Part shown: positions 51,142 to 59,152 of the stretch, one piece after another
Position numbering within the stretch: the first letter of the stretch is position 1
How the letters are laid out: the number at the start of each line of letters is the position of its first letter
Assembly (NCBI RefSeq): GCF_014202505.1
Contig: NZ_JACHGW010000004.1
Location: forward strand, 248,001 to 312,000
Origin: Armatimonas rosea
GTDB lineage: Bacteria; Armatimonadota; Armatimonadia; Armatimonadales; Armatimonadaceae
DNA length: 64,000 nucleotides
Direction of reading: 5' to 3'
The notes under the pieces: model-generated
What the model was told of the DNA's origin: nothing
Seen by the model: the letters and a program-made list of their open reading frames with translations, nothing else
Databases searched by the model: none
Translations under genes and position numbers: made by a program

Positions 51142-52245
51142 CCGCAACCAGGTGTCGAGGTGTTCCGCGATAAAGTCATCGTCGGGCTGGGCGAGGTGCG
51201 GGTAGGCGGCGCGGACCCGGTCTATTTCCTCGCGCTGACCGGGCGAGAGCCCCTCGTTTTCATCAAGGCACCAGGTGCCCTCCAGCAAGCCCTGCTGCTG
51301 CAAGACATAGTGAATCCCCGCGATGCAACCGTGGAAGCCGTGGGCGGCATCGAAGATCGCGGCGTTCCGATCGGTCTCGGCGATCCCGGTCTCGAGAAGG
51401 GCGGCGGGGACAGTATCCGTGACCGCTTGGCAGGTTTTCAGAAGCGCGACCGCATTTTTTGTCCAGCAGGCCCAGTGCCCGAGGAGCCCCCCGACAATCC
51501 GGCGACCGAAGTAGGGCGTCACCAAGTCCGCCACAATCGCATCGTCGTTGCCCGTGTAAAGCGCGACATCGTCGCGGCCGGTCGCCACCAGGGCGCGCAC
51601 CACATCGAGGGTCTGGTAGCGGTTGAAGGGCGCGATCTTCACGGCGACCACGCTCTCGATCTCAAAGAAGCGCCGCCAGAAGGCGTAGGGCAAGACGCGC
51701 CCGCCGACCGCGGGCTGGAGATAGAAGCCGACAAGTGGGATGACCTCCCCCACCGCGCGGCAATGCGAGAGAAGCGTCTCGTCATCGGCGTTTTTGAGCG
51801 CCGCCAGCGAGAGCAGCCCCGCATCGTAGCCCAGCGACTTGAGCAGGCTCGCCTCAGCGACAGCTTGCTTGGTCTCGCCACAGACCCCACCGATCCGAGT
51901 GACTTCACGCCCCGCCCGGTCCATTTCTTCTTTGGCGAGGGCAAGGACGGGCTCAAATAGCCCCACCTTTGGGTCTCGGATCGCGAACTGCGTCGTATGC
52001 ACCCCGACCGCAAGCCCCCCGGCTCCCGCCGCCAGGTAGTAGCGTGTCAGCGCCCGCTGCCGACGCTCGTCGAGCTTGCGGTTTGCGGTCAGCGCCAGCG
52101 GCTGTGCGGGAATGGCGAGGCCACGCAAGAGCTCCCCGGCCTTTCTTCCCCCCCCTGCCCCCGCCGGGCGGGGGGGAGAAAAGGAATTAGATTCTGCTTT
52201 GTCCCCCCGCTCGGCGGGGGCTAGGGGGTTCTCAAAACTTTCCAT
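51139..52245 (-). CDS. DapA-family aldolase with in-frame palindrome insertion
   Basis: 368 aa. Dihydrodipicolinate-synthase/N-acetylneuraminate-lyase family: GLAIPAQPLALTANR, GAGGLAVGVHTTQFAIRD, VGFYLQPAVGGRVL (Tyr) and the Schiff-base Lys in VVAVKIAPFNRYQ. Family members cleave or form keto-acids, fitting uronate catabolism. After the first five codons (MESFE), residues about 6-34 (NPLAPAERGDKAESNSF and following) are encoded by a palindromic repeat; homology resumes at AGELLRG. The start overlaps the epimerase stop by 14 nt. Confidence 0.9.
   Translation of the reverse strand: MESFENPLAPAERGDKAESNSFSPPRPAGAGGGRKAGELLRGLAIPAQPLALTANRKLDERRQRALTRYYLAAGAGGLAVGVHTTQFAIRDPKVGLFEPVLALAKEEMDRAGREVTRIGGVCGETKQAVAEASLLKSLGYDAGLLSLAALKNADDETLLSHCRAVGEVIPLVGFYLQPAVGGRVLPYAFWRRFFEIESVVAVKIAPFNRYQTLDVVRALVATGRDDVALYTGNDDAIVADLVTPYFGRRIVGGLLGHWACWTKNAVALLKTCQAVTDTVPAALLETGIAETDRNAAIFDAAHGFHGCIAGIHYVLQQQGLLEGTWCLDENEGLSPGQREEIDRVRAAYPHLAQPDDDFIAEHLDTWLR
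52148..52228. repeat. REP-like double palindrome, copy 2, inside coding sequence
   Basis: Same architecture as 36083-36152 in inverted orientation: CCCCCGCTCGGCGGGGG and CCCCCGCCGGGCGGGGG hairpins around GACAAAG and GGAAT-like cores. About 81 bp, a multiple of three, leaving the DapA-like frame open. Confidence 0.75.
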
Positions 52246-53236
52246 CGCGCACCTCGAATTTCGTGGGCTTGCCTAGAGTGGGGCCGCCGTTCTTGATCCA
52301 CGCCGCGGTCCACTCGAGAACCTGCTCGATAGGGACGGTCGGGTAGCCAAAGACGCGGTGGGCTTTCTGGCCGTTGGAGAGCAGGGCCAGCGGCGCTTCC
52401 TCTCCCTCGAAGTGCGGCTCTTTCCCGAGGAGCTTCCCGAGCTGGGTGGCAAGCCGGCGCACGGAGAGCTGCTCCGGGCCAGCGAGGTTGAAGATGGCCG
52501 CAGGCGATGATGCGTGGGCGAGGCTCTGGAGCGCCCACGCATTAGCATCGCCCTGCCAGACCACATTGACGGCGGCCATCGCCACGGAGATCGGAGTCCC
52601 CTCCCAGACCTTGCGGGCGAGATCGCACAGGACACCGTAGCGCAGCTCGACCGCGTAGTTGAGGCGTAGGAGGGAGACCGGGGTCTCGTAGGTATTGGCA
52701 AAGTACTCAAAAATCCGCTCGCGGCCCAGGCAACTCTGGGCGTACTCCCCCACCGGCCCCGGCGCGTCGGCCTCGACACTGCCACCCTGGTGGAGCGGGG
52801 TCAGGGGATAGACATTGCCGGTCGAGAACGCGGCGATCCGGCTCGTGGTGAAGCGCTGGCAGACCAGACCGGGCAGGAAGCTATTCATCGCCCAGGTCAG
52901 GGGCTCGTTGCCGGTTGCGCCGAACTTCATCCCCGCCATGAAGACAATGTTCTCCACATCGGGGAGCGCGAGCAGGGCATCGACATCCAGCAGGTCCGCG
53001 CCGATAGTCTCCACCTCAGCTAGCTCAAGCGCGGCGCGTGTGGCGGGGTCGGAGAAGCGGCTCACGGCGATCACGCGGCGCTTCTTGCCCACCGCACGCT
53101 TGGCCATTCGTGCCAGGGTCGGCCCCATCTTCCCCGCCGCCCCAAGAATCAGAAAGTCACCGTCGAGGGCATCCAGCGCCGCCACCACCGCCGGCGTCGG
53201 CTCTGACAGGCGCTCCTCAAGTTCGTCTATAGTCAT
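52232..53236 (-). CDS. NAD-dependent epimerase/dehydratase-like protein
   Basis: 334 aa from the ATG at 53236 (a GTG at 53254 is in frame). Rossmann motif FLILGAAGKMGPTLARM, an extended-SDR body (ENIVFMAGMKFGATGNE, AAFSTGNVYPLTPL) and PEQLSVRRLATQLGKLLG near the C-terminus. The usual YxxxK is not clear near EYAQSCLGRERIFEYF, so catalysis may differ. It precedes the DapA-like gene by overlap and is likely part of the same sugar-acid pathway. Confidence 0.83.
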   Translation of the reverse strand: MTIDELEERLSEPTPAVVAALDALDGDFLILGAAGKMGPTLARMAKRAVGKKRRVIAVSRFSDPATRAALELAEVETIGADLLDVDALLALPDVENIVFMAGMKFGATGNEPLTWAMNSFLPGLVCQRFTTSRIAAFSTGNVYPLTPLHQGGSVEADAPGPVGEYAQSCLGRERIFEYFANTYETPVSLLRLNYAVELRYGVLCDLARKVWEGTPISVAMAAVNVVWQGDANAWALQSLAHASSPAAIFNLAGPEQLSVRRLATQLGKLLGKEPHFEGEEAPLALLSNGQKAHRVFGYPTVPIEQVLEWTAAWIKNGGPTLGKPTKFEVRDGKF

Positions 53237-53275
53237 GCCGCCACGATTCACCACCGCAGCGGCATTTTCCTTGGC

Positions 53276-53755
53276 TCAGTTGTCGGGGGTCTCCTCGCCC
53301 AGGAGGTGCCGGACCGTGTAGATCTGCCCTGTGTGATAGGCCACATGGAAGACCATGTACCCAAGGACCTCGGCGTAGGTTCGTCCCGGCGAGTTTTCGG
53401 GAGCCGCACTCGCCAGGTCCAGGTTGCGTGCCTTGAGGTGCTCCACTGCCTCCGTATGAACCCGAACCAGCTCCGCGTAGACCTCCGCGGCGGTCAGCGC
53501 GCGCTGCTCCTCCGAGGGCGGTGTCGCCAGGGTGCGCGGGTAGTACCAGAAGCGCGGGTCGATCAGCGGGCTGGTCAGCACGCCCTCGCCGGCAAACCGA
53601 CTGGCCTCCCCGTTGGCGATATGCCCCGCCAGCTCCCCCACCGAGAGAATCCCCTCTGCAGGCCGCTTCCAGACATGGGCATCGGCGAGCCCCTTGAACG
53701 CCTCCCCGAGCTCAAAATAGGCCAGCTCCAGCCCCGTCGAATAGTGCTCAAGCAC
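53276..53755 (-). CDS. DinB-family protein
   Basis: 159 aa four-helix bundle of the DinB/YfiT type. The His triad is seen as VGELAGHIAN and MVFHVAYHTGQI, which bind a metal. Many members are thiol transferases or of unknown role. Start overlaps the VOC gene end (53748). No signal peptide. Confidence 0.85.
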   Translation of the reverse strand: MLEHYSTGLELAYFELGEAFKGLADAHVWKRPAEGILSVGELAGHIANGEASRFAGEGVLTSPLIDPRFWYYPRTLATPPSEEQRALTAAEVYAELVRVHTEAVEHLKARNLDLASAAPENSPGRTYAEVLGYMVFHVAYHTGQIYTVRHLLGEETPDN

Positions 53756-54131
53756 CGGTGGCCTCCTGGCCTTGGAGCGGCTGCATCAGCCCCGAGACAA
53801 TCCCCTCCGTGTCGGTGAAGTAGGCCAGCCAGCCCACACCGGGGATCTCGTGCTTCTCCATCGTAATGGTGCCCCCGGCCGCCTTGACCGCCGCAATGGC
53901 ATCGTCGATTGCCACCACGTCGATCACATTAATCGGGGCCTTTGGCATCTCCGGCTGCTGGGCGGCTAGCCCTCCGTTGATTCCAAATGCCTCCGCTGGG
54001 CCGGTGGTTACCAGCCAGTAGTCCATCGGACCTTCCCATTTCTGAAACTGCCAGCCAAATACCTGGCTGTAAAACGCCATCGCCCGCTCCGGGTTCTCCG
54101 CCGGGAGCTCAAAATGAATCACACGAGACAT
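53748..54131 (-). CDS. VOC/glyoxalase-fold protein
   Basis: 127 aa from the ATG at 54131, with AAGGAGG 8 nt upstream; longer frames lack this site. HFELPAENPERAMAFYSQVF and the second half (VGWLAYFTDTEGIVSGLMQP) give the paired beta-alpha-beta repeats of vicinal oxygen chelate proteins. Substrate unknown. Coupled with the DinB gene. Confidence 0.88.
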   Translation of the reverse strand: MSRVIHFELPAENPERAMAFYSQVFGWQFQKWEGPMDYWLVTTGPAEAFGINGGLAAQQPEMPKAPINVIDVVAIDDAIAAVKAAGGTITMEKHEIPGVGWLAYFTDTEGIVSGLMQPLQGQEATGA

Positions 54132-54226
54132 GGTCTCTTCCTCCTTTGACAGTAGTGTATCGCCTCTAGCAAACACAAGTTTACACAAGACGCGAAATTT
54201 GTCAATGGAATTTTTTAGGATTCGTT

Positions 54227-55327
54227 TTAGCCGAGGCCCAGCAGTGCCCGGCCCTCGCTCGCAAACGCCGCGATCCGCTCGGCGGGGGTGGCGTAGCCAG
54301 GGCACAGCATGCCATCGGCGAGGACGTAGCCGGGCTTGCCCTGCGTGCTCCGGTGCTGGTGGGCGACAATCACCGCAACTCCCTCGAGGAAGATCGCCTC
54401 TAGGTCGTCGGGGATGGGAACCCCGTTCAAGCAGGTGGGAACCAGCGGGGAGAGCTCGGGGGTGTTGTGCTCGGTCCCCGCCGTGACCACAATCCCCGCG
54501 CCGCGGAGCGCTGTGACATAGCGGCGCAGCACCTCGGGCGAGTTGCGGGTGGGAATGAGCTCCGCCGCATAGATCCCCCGGGCGACAAGCTCCGGGATCA
54601 GGCAGTCCAGCTCCTCAAACGGACAGATCGGGCTGGCTCCATCGGCGAGGGTCGGGTAGGTCGGGATTCCCCCTAGCGCGAGGATGAGCTGGTAGGCATG
54701 GTCAAAGCCCACAAAGGTCTCGGGGACATAGCCCGGCTTGCCTGCCTTCATGAGCTGCGAGCGGATCGCATTCTGGTCCAAGGCACCGTCGCGGCCCTGG
54801 AGCGCCGCCTCAAACGCCTGGGCGACATGGCGCTCCTGGAGAAAGACTGTCTCCACGGGGCAGCCGTGCCGCGCCGCGATCGCCTCGCGAATCTGAGTCG
54901 CGTCTAGCGGGACCTCCAAGAGCTCGGCCAGTCGGTCCACCATCGCCGCCATGCGCTCCGAGTCGCTGGTGCGAATCACCGAGAGTAGCGCCTCTGCCTT
55001 GGAAGAGAGCGGCGCAAGCTGCGTGATTCCCTTCCCACAGAGATAGAACTTGCCCGGGTTGCCAGGGTCGTTGATCTTCACGCCCGCCGCCTGCAGCTGC
55101 GGGACGAGGCAGATCACCTCCAGGCCAAAGAGGGGCGTGATCCCCTTCTCGCCCGCCAGGCGTGCAAACTCGGCGTAGACACTCCAGTCGTAGTAGTTGC
55201 TTGCACCCAGCACGGAGAGGCCCTCCGCCTCGGCAAGAGCCACCGCCTGCGCGACACTGGCAAAGGCGGAGAAGTTGGGGGGAAGGTGGACATGGGCATT
55301 GAGCCGGGGGGTACTCGGTGTAGTCAT
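54227..55327 (-). CDS. PHP-domain metal-dependent hydrolase-like protein
   Basis: 366 aa. Metal-binding HxH in LNAHVHLPPNF, Glu in PLFGLEVICL and late His in TAGTEHNTP fit a PHP domain. In the middle, a helical insert (RMAAMVDRLAELLEVPLDAT) is unusual. PHP proteins are phosphoesterases or sugar-phosphate hydrolases; here uronate degradation is possible from context. TAAAGT lies 6 nt before the ATG. Confidence 0.78.
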   Translation of the reverse strand: MTTPSTPRLNAHVHLPPNFSAFASVAQAVALAEAEGLSVLGASNYYDWSVYAEFARLAGEKGITPLFGLEVICLVPQLQAAGVKINDPGNPGKFYLCGKGITQLAPLSSKAEALLSVIRTSDSERMAAMVDRLAELLEVPLDATQIREAIAARHGCPVETVFLQERHVAQAFEAALQGRDGALDQNAIRSQLMKAGKPGYVPETFVGFDHAYQLILALGGIPTYPTLADGASPICPFEELDCLIPELVARGIYAAELIPTRNSPEVLRRYVTALRGAGIVVTAGTEHNTPELSPLVPTCLNGVPIPDDLEAIFLEGVAVIVAHQHRSTQGKPGYVLADGMLCPGYATPAERIAAFASEGRALLGLG

Positions 55328-55333
55328 GGTGCT

Positions 55334-55339
55334 ACTTTA
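55334..55339 (-). promoter_or_regulatory. Leaderless -10 box (TAAAGT)
   Basis: GGTAAAGT 6 nt before the ATG at 55327, with no Shine-Dalgarno. Confidence 0.55.
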
Positions 55340-55410
55340 CCGTATTTCCCCCGCACTCCGATTCCGGCTTGCTTGCCGGAAAAGTTAATATCTGGTATCC
55401 TACCCCTGCT

Positions 55411-56544
55411 TTGAAAGCCGTTCTGGTCCCCAATCTGGTGGAATACCACTCGGTCAGCATGAAGCGCTATGCGCAAGAGCTGACACAAGCCCTCCTCAAC
55501 CTCAACACCCCTGGCTGGCAGTATGAGTCCCTCACCTGTCACCATGTCGAGCCCATCGCCAAGCTACTACCGGGCAACCTGGGGGTGCAGACTGCGGAGC
55601 GGCTGGGGCGGCTGGTGCGCTATCCGCTTGTCGCCAAGCAGGCAAAGGGCGATCTGTTCCACATCTTAGACCATAGCCACGCGCACTTGATCGACTCGCT
55701 CACGCCCGAGCGCACCCTGATCACCTGCCACGACATCATCCCCCTTCTGGCCAGCCGGGGCAAGATCGATATCCCGGTCACCCCCAACGCCCGCCGTAAC
55801 TTCCCCAAGATAATCGCGAATCTCGAGCGCGCCCGCGCCGTGCTGGCGATCTCGGAGTCTACCAAGGCGAACCTGCTGGAGTACACCAAGATCCCCGCCG
55901 AGAAGATCCACGTGGTCTACTACGGGGTCAACCCGCGCTTCACCGCCACCCCGCCGAATGGTCAGACCCGGGAGCAGGAGCGCACTGGGGTGCTCGCGGA
56001 GTACAAGATTCCTGCCGATGCCCGGGTGCTGATGCATGTCGGAACCACGGGGCGCTATAAAAACAATCCCGCGCTGGTGAAGCTACTGCACGCCCTCGAT
56101 CCCAATACCTACTTGCTCCGGGTGGGAGCGCCGTTCTACGACGACGAAGAGGCGCTGGTGGATAGCCTGGGAGTGCGCTCGCGGCTGATCCAAGCGGGGA
56201 AGATCTACGACGATGCCCGGCTGGCGGCACACTACCGCGCGGCGGACTTGTTTGTTTTTCCTTCAATTTGGGAAGGATTTGGCTGGCCGCCTCTGGAAGC
56301 CATGGCCTGCGGGACCCCCGCGGTCACCAGTAATGTCGCCTCGCTCCCGGAAGTGGTCGGGAGTGCGGGGGTGACAGTCGGCCCCCATGATCATGCTGCC
56401 CTGGCCGCTGCGGTCGACTCGCTCCTGAAGGACACTTCCCGCCTGGAAGCCCTGCGGGTTCAAGCGGTCGCGCAGGCCGCACGCTTCACCTGGGAGCGCT
56501 GCGGGAGCCAGACACAGGCGGTGTATGAGAAAGTGACACGATGA
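55411..56544 (+). CDS. Glycosyltransferase family 4
   Basis: 377 aa, provisional TTG start at 55411 reading MKAVLVPNLVEYHSVSMKRY; a first ATG at 55459 would lose the first strand. GT-B fold: TCHDIIPLLASRGKID, the donor segment PSIWEGFGWPPLEAMACGTP with the EX7E-like acid and VTSNVASLPEVVGSAG. TATCCT lies 9 nt before the TTG. ATGA overlap with the epimerase gene suggests a cell-surface polysaccharide pathway. Confidence 0.9.
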   Translation: MKAVLVPNLVEYHSVSMKRYAQELTQALLNLNTPGWQYESLTCHHVEPIAKLLPGNLGVQTAERLGRLVRYPLVAKQAKGDLFHILDHSHAHLIDSLTPERTLITCHDIIPLLASRGKIDIPVTPNARRNFPKIIANLERARAVLAISESTKANLLEYTKIPAEKIHVVYYGVNPRFTATPPNGQTREQERTGVLAEYKIPADARVLMHVGTTGRYKNNPALVKLLHALDPNTYLLRVGAPFYDDEEALVDSLGVRSRLIQAGKIYDDARLAAHYRAADLFVFPSIWEGFGWPPLEAMACGTPAVTSNVASLPEVVGSAGVTVGPHDHAALAAAVDSLLKDTSRLEALRVQAVAQAARFTWERCGSQTQAVYEKVTR

Positions 56545-57575
56545 AGGTAATTATTACAGGAGTCGCCGGATTTATCGGTGGCCATGCGGCGCGACGGTTT
56601 CTCGCACAGGGTGCCGAGGTGGTGGGAATCGACAACCTCTCCCGGCGCGGCAACGCGGAGAACCTCGATGAGCTTCGCCAGCTTCCGGGCAAGTTCACGT
56701 TTGTCTTTGGCGATATCCGCAATGAAAACGACATGATGCGGGTCTTCGCCGCGCACACGGACGCAGACGTGGTGCTCCACCTTGCCGGCCAAGTCGCGGT
56801 GACAACCTCGGTGACCAACCCCCGCATGGACTTTGAGGCCAACGCGCTCGGGACCTTCAACCTCCTGGAGGCCACCCGCCAGCACTGCCCCACCGCCGCC
56901 TTTCTCTACTCGTCGACCAACAAGGTCTACGGCGGGATGGAGCAGATCGTCATTATCGAAAAAGACGGCCGCTATGCCTACCGCGATATCCCCGAGGGGA
57001 TGGTCGAGGAGACCCCGCTAGACTTCCACTCCCCCTACGGCTGCTCCAAGGGCACCGGCGACCAGTATGTCCGGGACTACGCCCGCATCTACGGCCTCAA
57101 GACCGTGGTCTTCCGCCAGAGCTGTATCTACGGCACCCACCAGTTCGGGATCGAGGACCAAGGCTGGGTCGCCTGGTTCACGATCGCAACTATCCTGGGC
57201 AAGCCCATCACGCTCTACGGCGATGGCAAGCAGGTGCGTGATGTGCTCTGGGTGGACGATCTCATCGACCTCTACCAGGCCGCGATCGCCAAGATCGATG
57301 TCGCCGCGGGGAAGGTCTACAACGCGGGCGGTGGCCTCGCCAACACGATGTCCCTGCGTGAGCTCCTGAGCTACCTCGAAGAGCTCGCGGGCCATCCCAT
57401 CCGCCCCGCCGAGGCACAGTGGCGCCCCGGCGACCAAAAAGTGTTTATCGCCGACTGCACCCGAGTCCGTGAAGAGCTCGGCTGGAGCCCCAAGGTCGGC
57501 CCGAAAGAAGGTGTCGGGCGGCTCTGGAGCTGGACCCACCCCAACCGCGCCCTCCTGGAAAAAGTGCTCGGATAG
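56541..57575 (+). CDS. CDP-paratose 2-epimerase-like NAD-dependent epimerase
   Basis: 344 aa. GVAGFIGGHAARRFLAQGAE binds NAD, SSTNKVYGGMEQ and YGCSKGTGDQYVRDYAR (YxxxK) are the active site, and QSCIYGTHQFGIEDQGWVAW is typical of the CDP-tyvelose epimerase (RfbE-like) group. A sugar-nucleotide epimerase feeding the neighbouring glycosyltransferases is likely; the exact sugar cannot be confirmed. Confidence 0.85.
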   Translation: MKVIITGVAGFIGGHAARRFLAQGAEVVGIDNLSRRGNAENLDELRQLPGKFTFVFGDIRNENDMMRVFAAHTDADVVLHLAGQVAVTTSVTNPRMDFEANALGTFNLLEATRQHCPTAAFLYSSTNKVYGGMEQIVIIEKDGRYAYRDIPEGMVEETPLDFHSPYGCSKGTGDQYVRDYARIYGLKTVVFRQSCIYGTHQFGIEDQGWVAWFTIATILGKPITLYGDGKQVRDVLWVDDLIDLYQAAIAKIDVAAGKVYNAGGGLANTMSLRELLSYLEELAGHPIRPAEAQWRPGDQKVFIADCTRVREELGWSPKVGPKEGVGRLWSWTHPNRALLEKVLG

Positions 57576-57603
57576 CGCCTCCCACTCTTTAATTATCGCG
57601 CCG

Positions 57604-57642
57604 TAACAGTAGCTGAGTCGTCTCAGCTACTGTTATTTTTTT
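57604..57642 (+). terminator. Rho-independent terminator
   Basis: TAACAGTAGCTGAG (57604-57617) pairs exactly with CTCAGCTACTGTTA (57622-57635) over the loop TCGT, followed by seven T (57636-57642). It ends the glycosyltransferase/epimerase operon. Confidence 0.93.
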
Positions 57643-57847
57643 GTCTCCCCTCTTCATATAAGCCCCCAAAGTAGGCCTCAGCAAATAGAACAACACTCTA
57701 TCTTGACCTCAAAAACAGTTTTGAGAGTGTGTATTTTTACACACCAGTAAACATTCTGTATAGATACTCGTCCATCAGATCCAGTTCCATGTCACTATCA
57801 AAATGCATCATACATACTAAATTAAACTAACTAAATAAAAAGTTATC
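57643..57847. promoter_or_regulatory. A/T-rich leader region with hairpins
   Basis: No ORF supported. CTCAAAA-ACAG-TTTTGAG (57708-57725) and GTGTGTA-TTTT-TACACAC (57727-57744) are adjacent perfect hairpins, preceded by TTGACC and followed by CTGTATAGATACT at 57755 onward, a -10-like region. Possibly an operator or attenuator of the second glycosyltransferase. Confidence 0.5.
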
Positions 57848-59152
57848 ATGGGACAGGCTATGAAAACCAAGAAAAAGCCCGTACGTGTCCTGTATCTGGA
57901 TCATACAGCACAACTAAGTGGCGGAGAGATCGCACTACTCCGGCTTATCAGTAACTTAGATCGATCACTCGTCGAGCCCGTCGTCGTTTTGGCAGAAGAA
58001 GGACCGCTGGTCGCCCGTCTTCGTGCCCAGCGGATTGAGACTCATGTTGTCTTACTCACGGAGAAGATTCATCAGGTCCGGAAAGACGAGCTAACCTATA
58101 AAGGCTGGGTAAAAGCACTCGGCAATGTCCCTCTGTTCTGGCACTATGCGCAGACGGTTGCCACGTTTGCCCGGCAAAACTCGATCGAACTAATCTATAC
58201 CAACTCCCTGAAGTCCGACTTCTACGGCGCACTGGCAGGGCTGCAGGCACGCCTCCCTGTGATCTGGCATGTCCGCGATCGGATCGAGTCGAGCTATCTC
58301 CCGAAGCCGGCGACGGCCCTAGTTCGCCTGTTTGCCCAGTGGCTTCCCGTCTGCGTCGTGGCCAACTCCCACGCGACACTGGAGACCCTTCAGCTGCCCT
58401 CGACGAAGCCCTCGGAGGTCGTCTATAGTGGCTTCACGCCCGAGTTTTGCGCGTGCTGTCAAGAGCCACGTGCTCAAAACGAGCGCCCACAGGTGGGACT
58501 AGTCGGGAGGATCGCGTCGTGGAAGGGGCAAGAGATTCTGATTCGCGCCGCAGCACAGCTCCTGAGCCGCGGCACACAAGCACACTTTCGGATCATTGGT
58601 GCCCCGCTTTTCGGGGAGGACGAAGAGCTCGAGCGGCTGAAGCACCTTGTCGGTGAGCTCGGGATTGAGAGCCATGTCTCGTTCTTGGGCTTCCAGCCCG
58701 ATATCCCACAGCAGCTACTCCAGCTCGATATCCTGGTCCATGCCAGTACGACACCGGAGCCCTTTGGACAGGTCGTTGTTGAGGGAATGCTGGCCGGGCT
58801 TCCGGTGATCGCAACCGACGGCGGCGGGGTTCGGGAGATTATCACCCACGGCCAGACGGGGCTCCTGGTTCCCTGCGGCGATGTCGATGCACTCGCCCAG
58901 AGCCTCCAGCGGCTTCTTGATAGCCCCGCTGAGGCCGCAGAGCTTGCCGCTAAGGGACGTGCCCATGCGCAACAAACCTTTACCATCGCGCACTCGGCCC
59001 GTGCCAGTGAGCAGCTCTACCGGCGCGTCCTTGACCATTGGCAGGCGGCGGCACAAAAAACCGCTACCCCACCCCGACAGCTTATCTATGCGGGCTGGGC
59101 AGCGGTTGTGGTGGTGCTGTTTGCGCTGGGGGAGCTACAGATTTTTCAGTAG
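57848..59152 (+). CDS. Glycosyltransferase family 4 with C-terminal membrane anchor
   Basis: 434 aa (430 from the second ATG at 57860). GT4 features: LYLDHTAQLSGGEIALLRLI, GLVGRIASWKGQEILIRAA, HASTTPEPFGQVVVEGMLAG with the EX7E motif. A hydrophobic C-terminal tail (IYAGWAAVVVVLFALGELQI) suggests membrane attachment. It has its own A/T-rich leader. The 3' end overlaps the convergent peptidase by 18 nt. Confidence 0.9.
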   Translation: MGQAMKTKKKPVRVLYLDHTAQLSGGEIALLRLISNLDRSLVEPVVVLAEEGPLVARLRAQRIETHVVLLTEKIHQVRKDELTYKGWVKALGNVPLFWHYAQTVATFARQNSIELIYTNSLKSDFYGALAGLQARLPVIWHVRDRIESSYLPKPATALVRLFAQWLPVCVVANSHATLETLQLPSTKPSEVVYSGFTPEFCACCQEPRAQNERPQVGLVGRIASWKGQEILIRAAAQLLSRGTQAHFRIIGAPLFGEDEELERLKHLVGELGIESHVSFLGFQPDIPQQLLQLDILVHASTTPEPFGQVVVEGMLAGLPVIATDGGGVREIITHGQTGLLVPCGDVDALAQSLQRLLDSPAEAAELAAKGRAHAQQTFTIAHSARASEQLYRRVLDHWQAAAQKTATPPRQLIYAGWAAVVVVLFALGELQIFQ

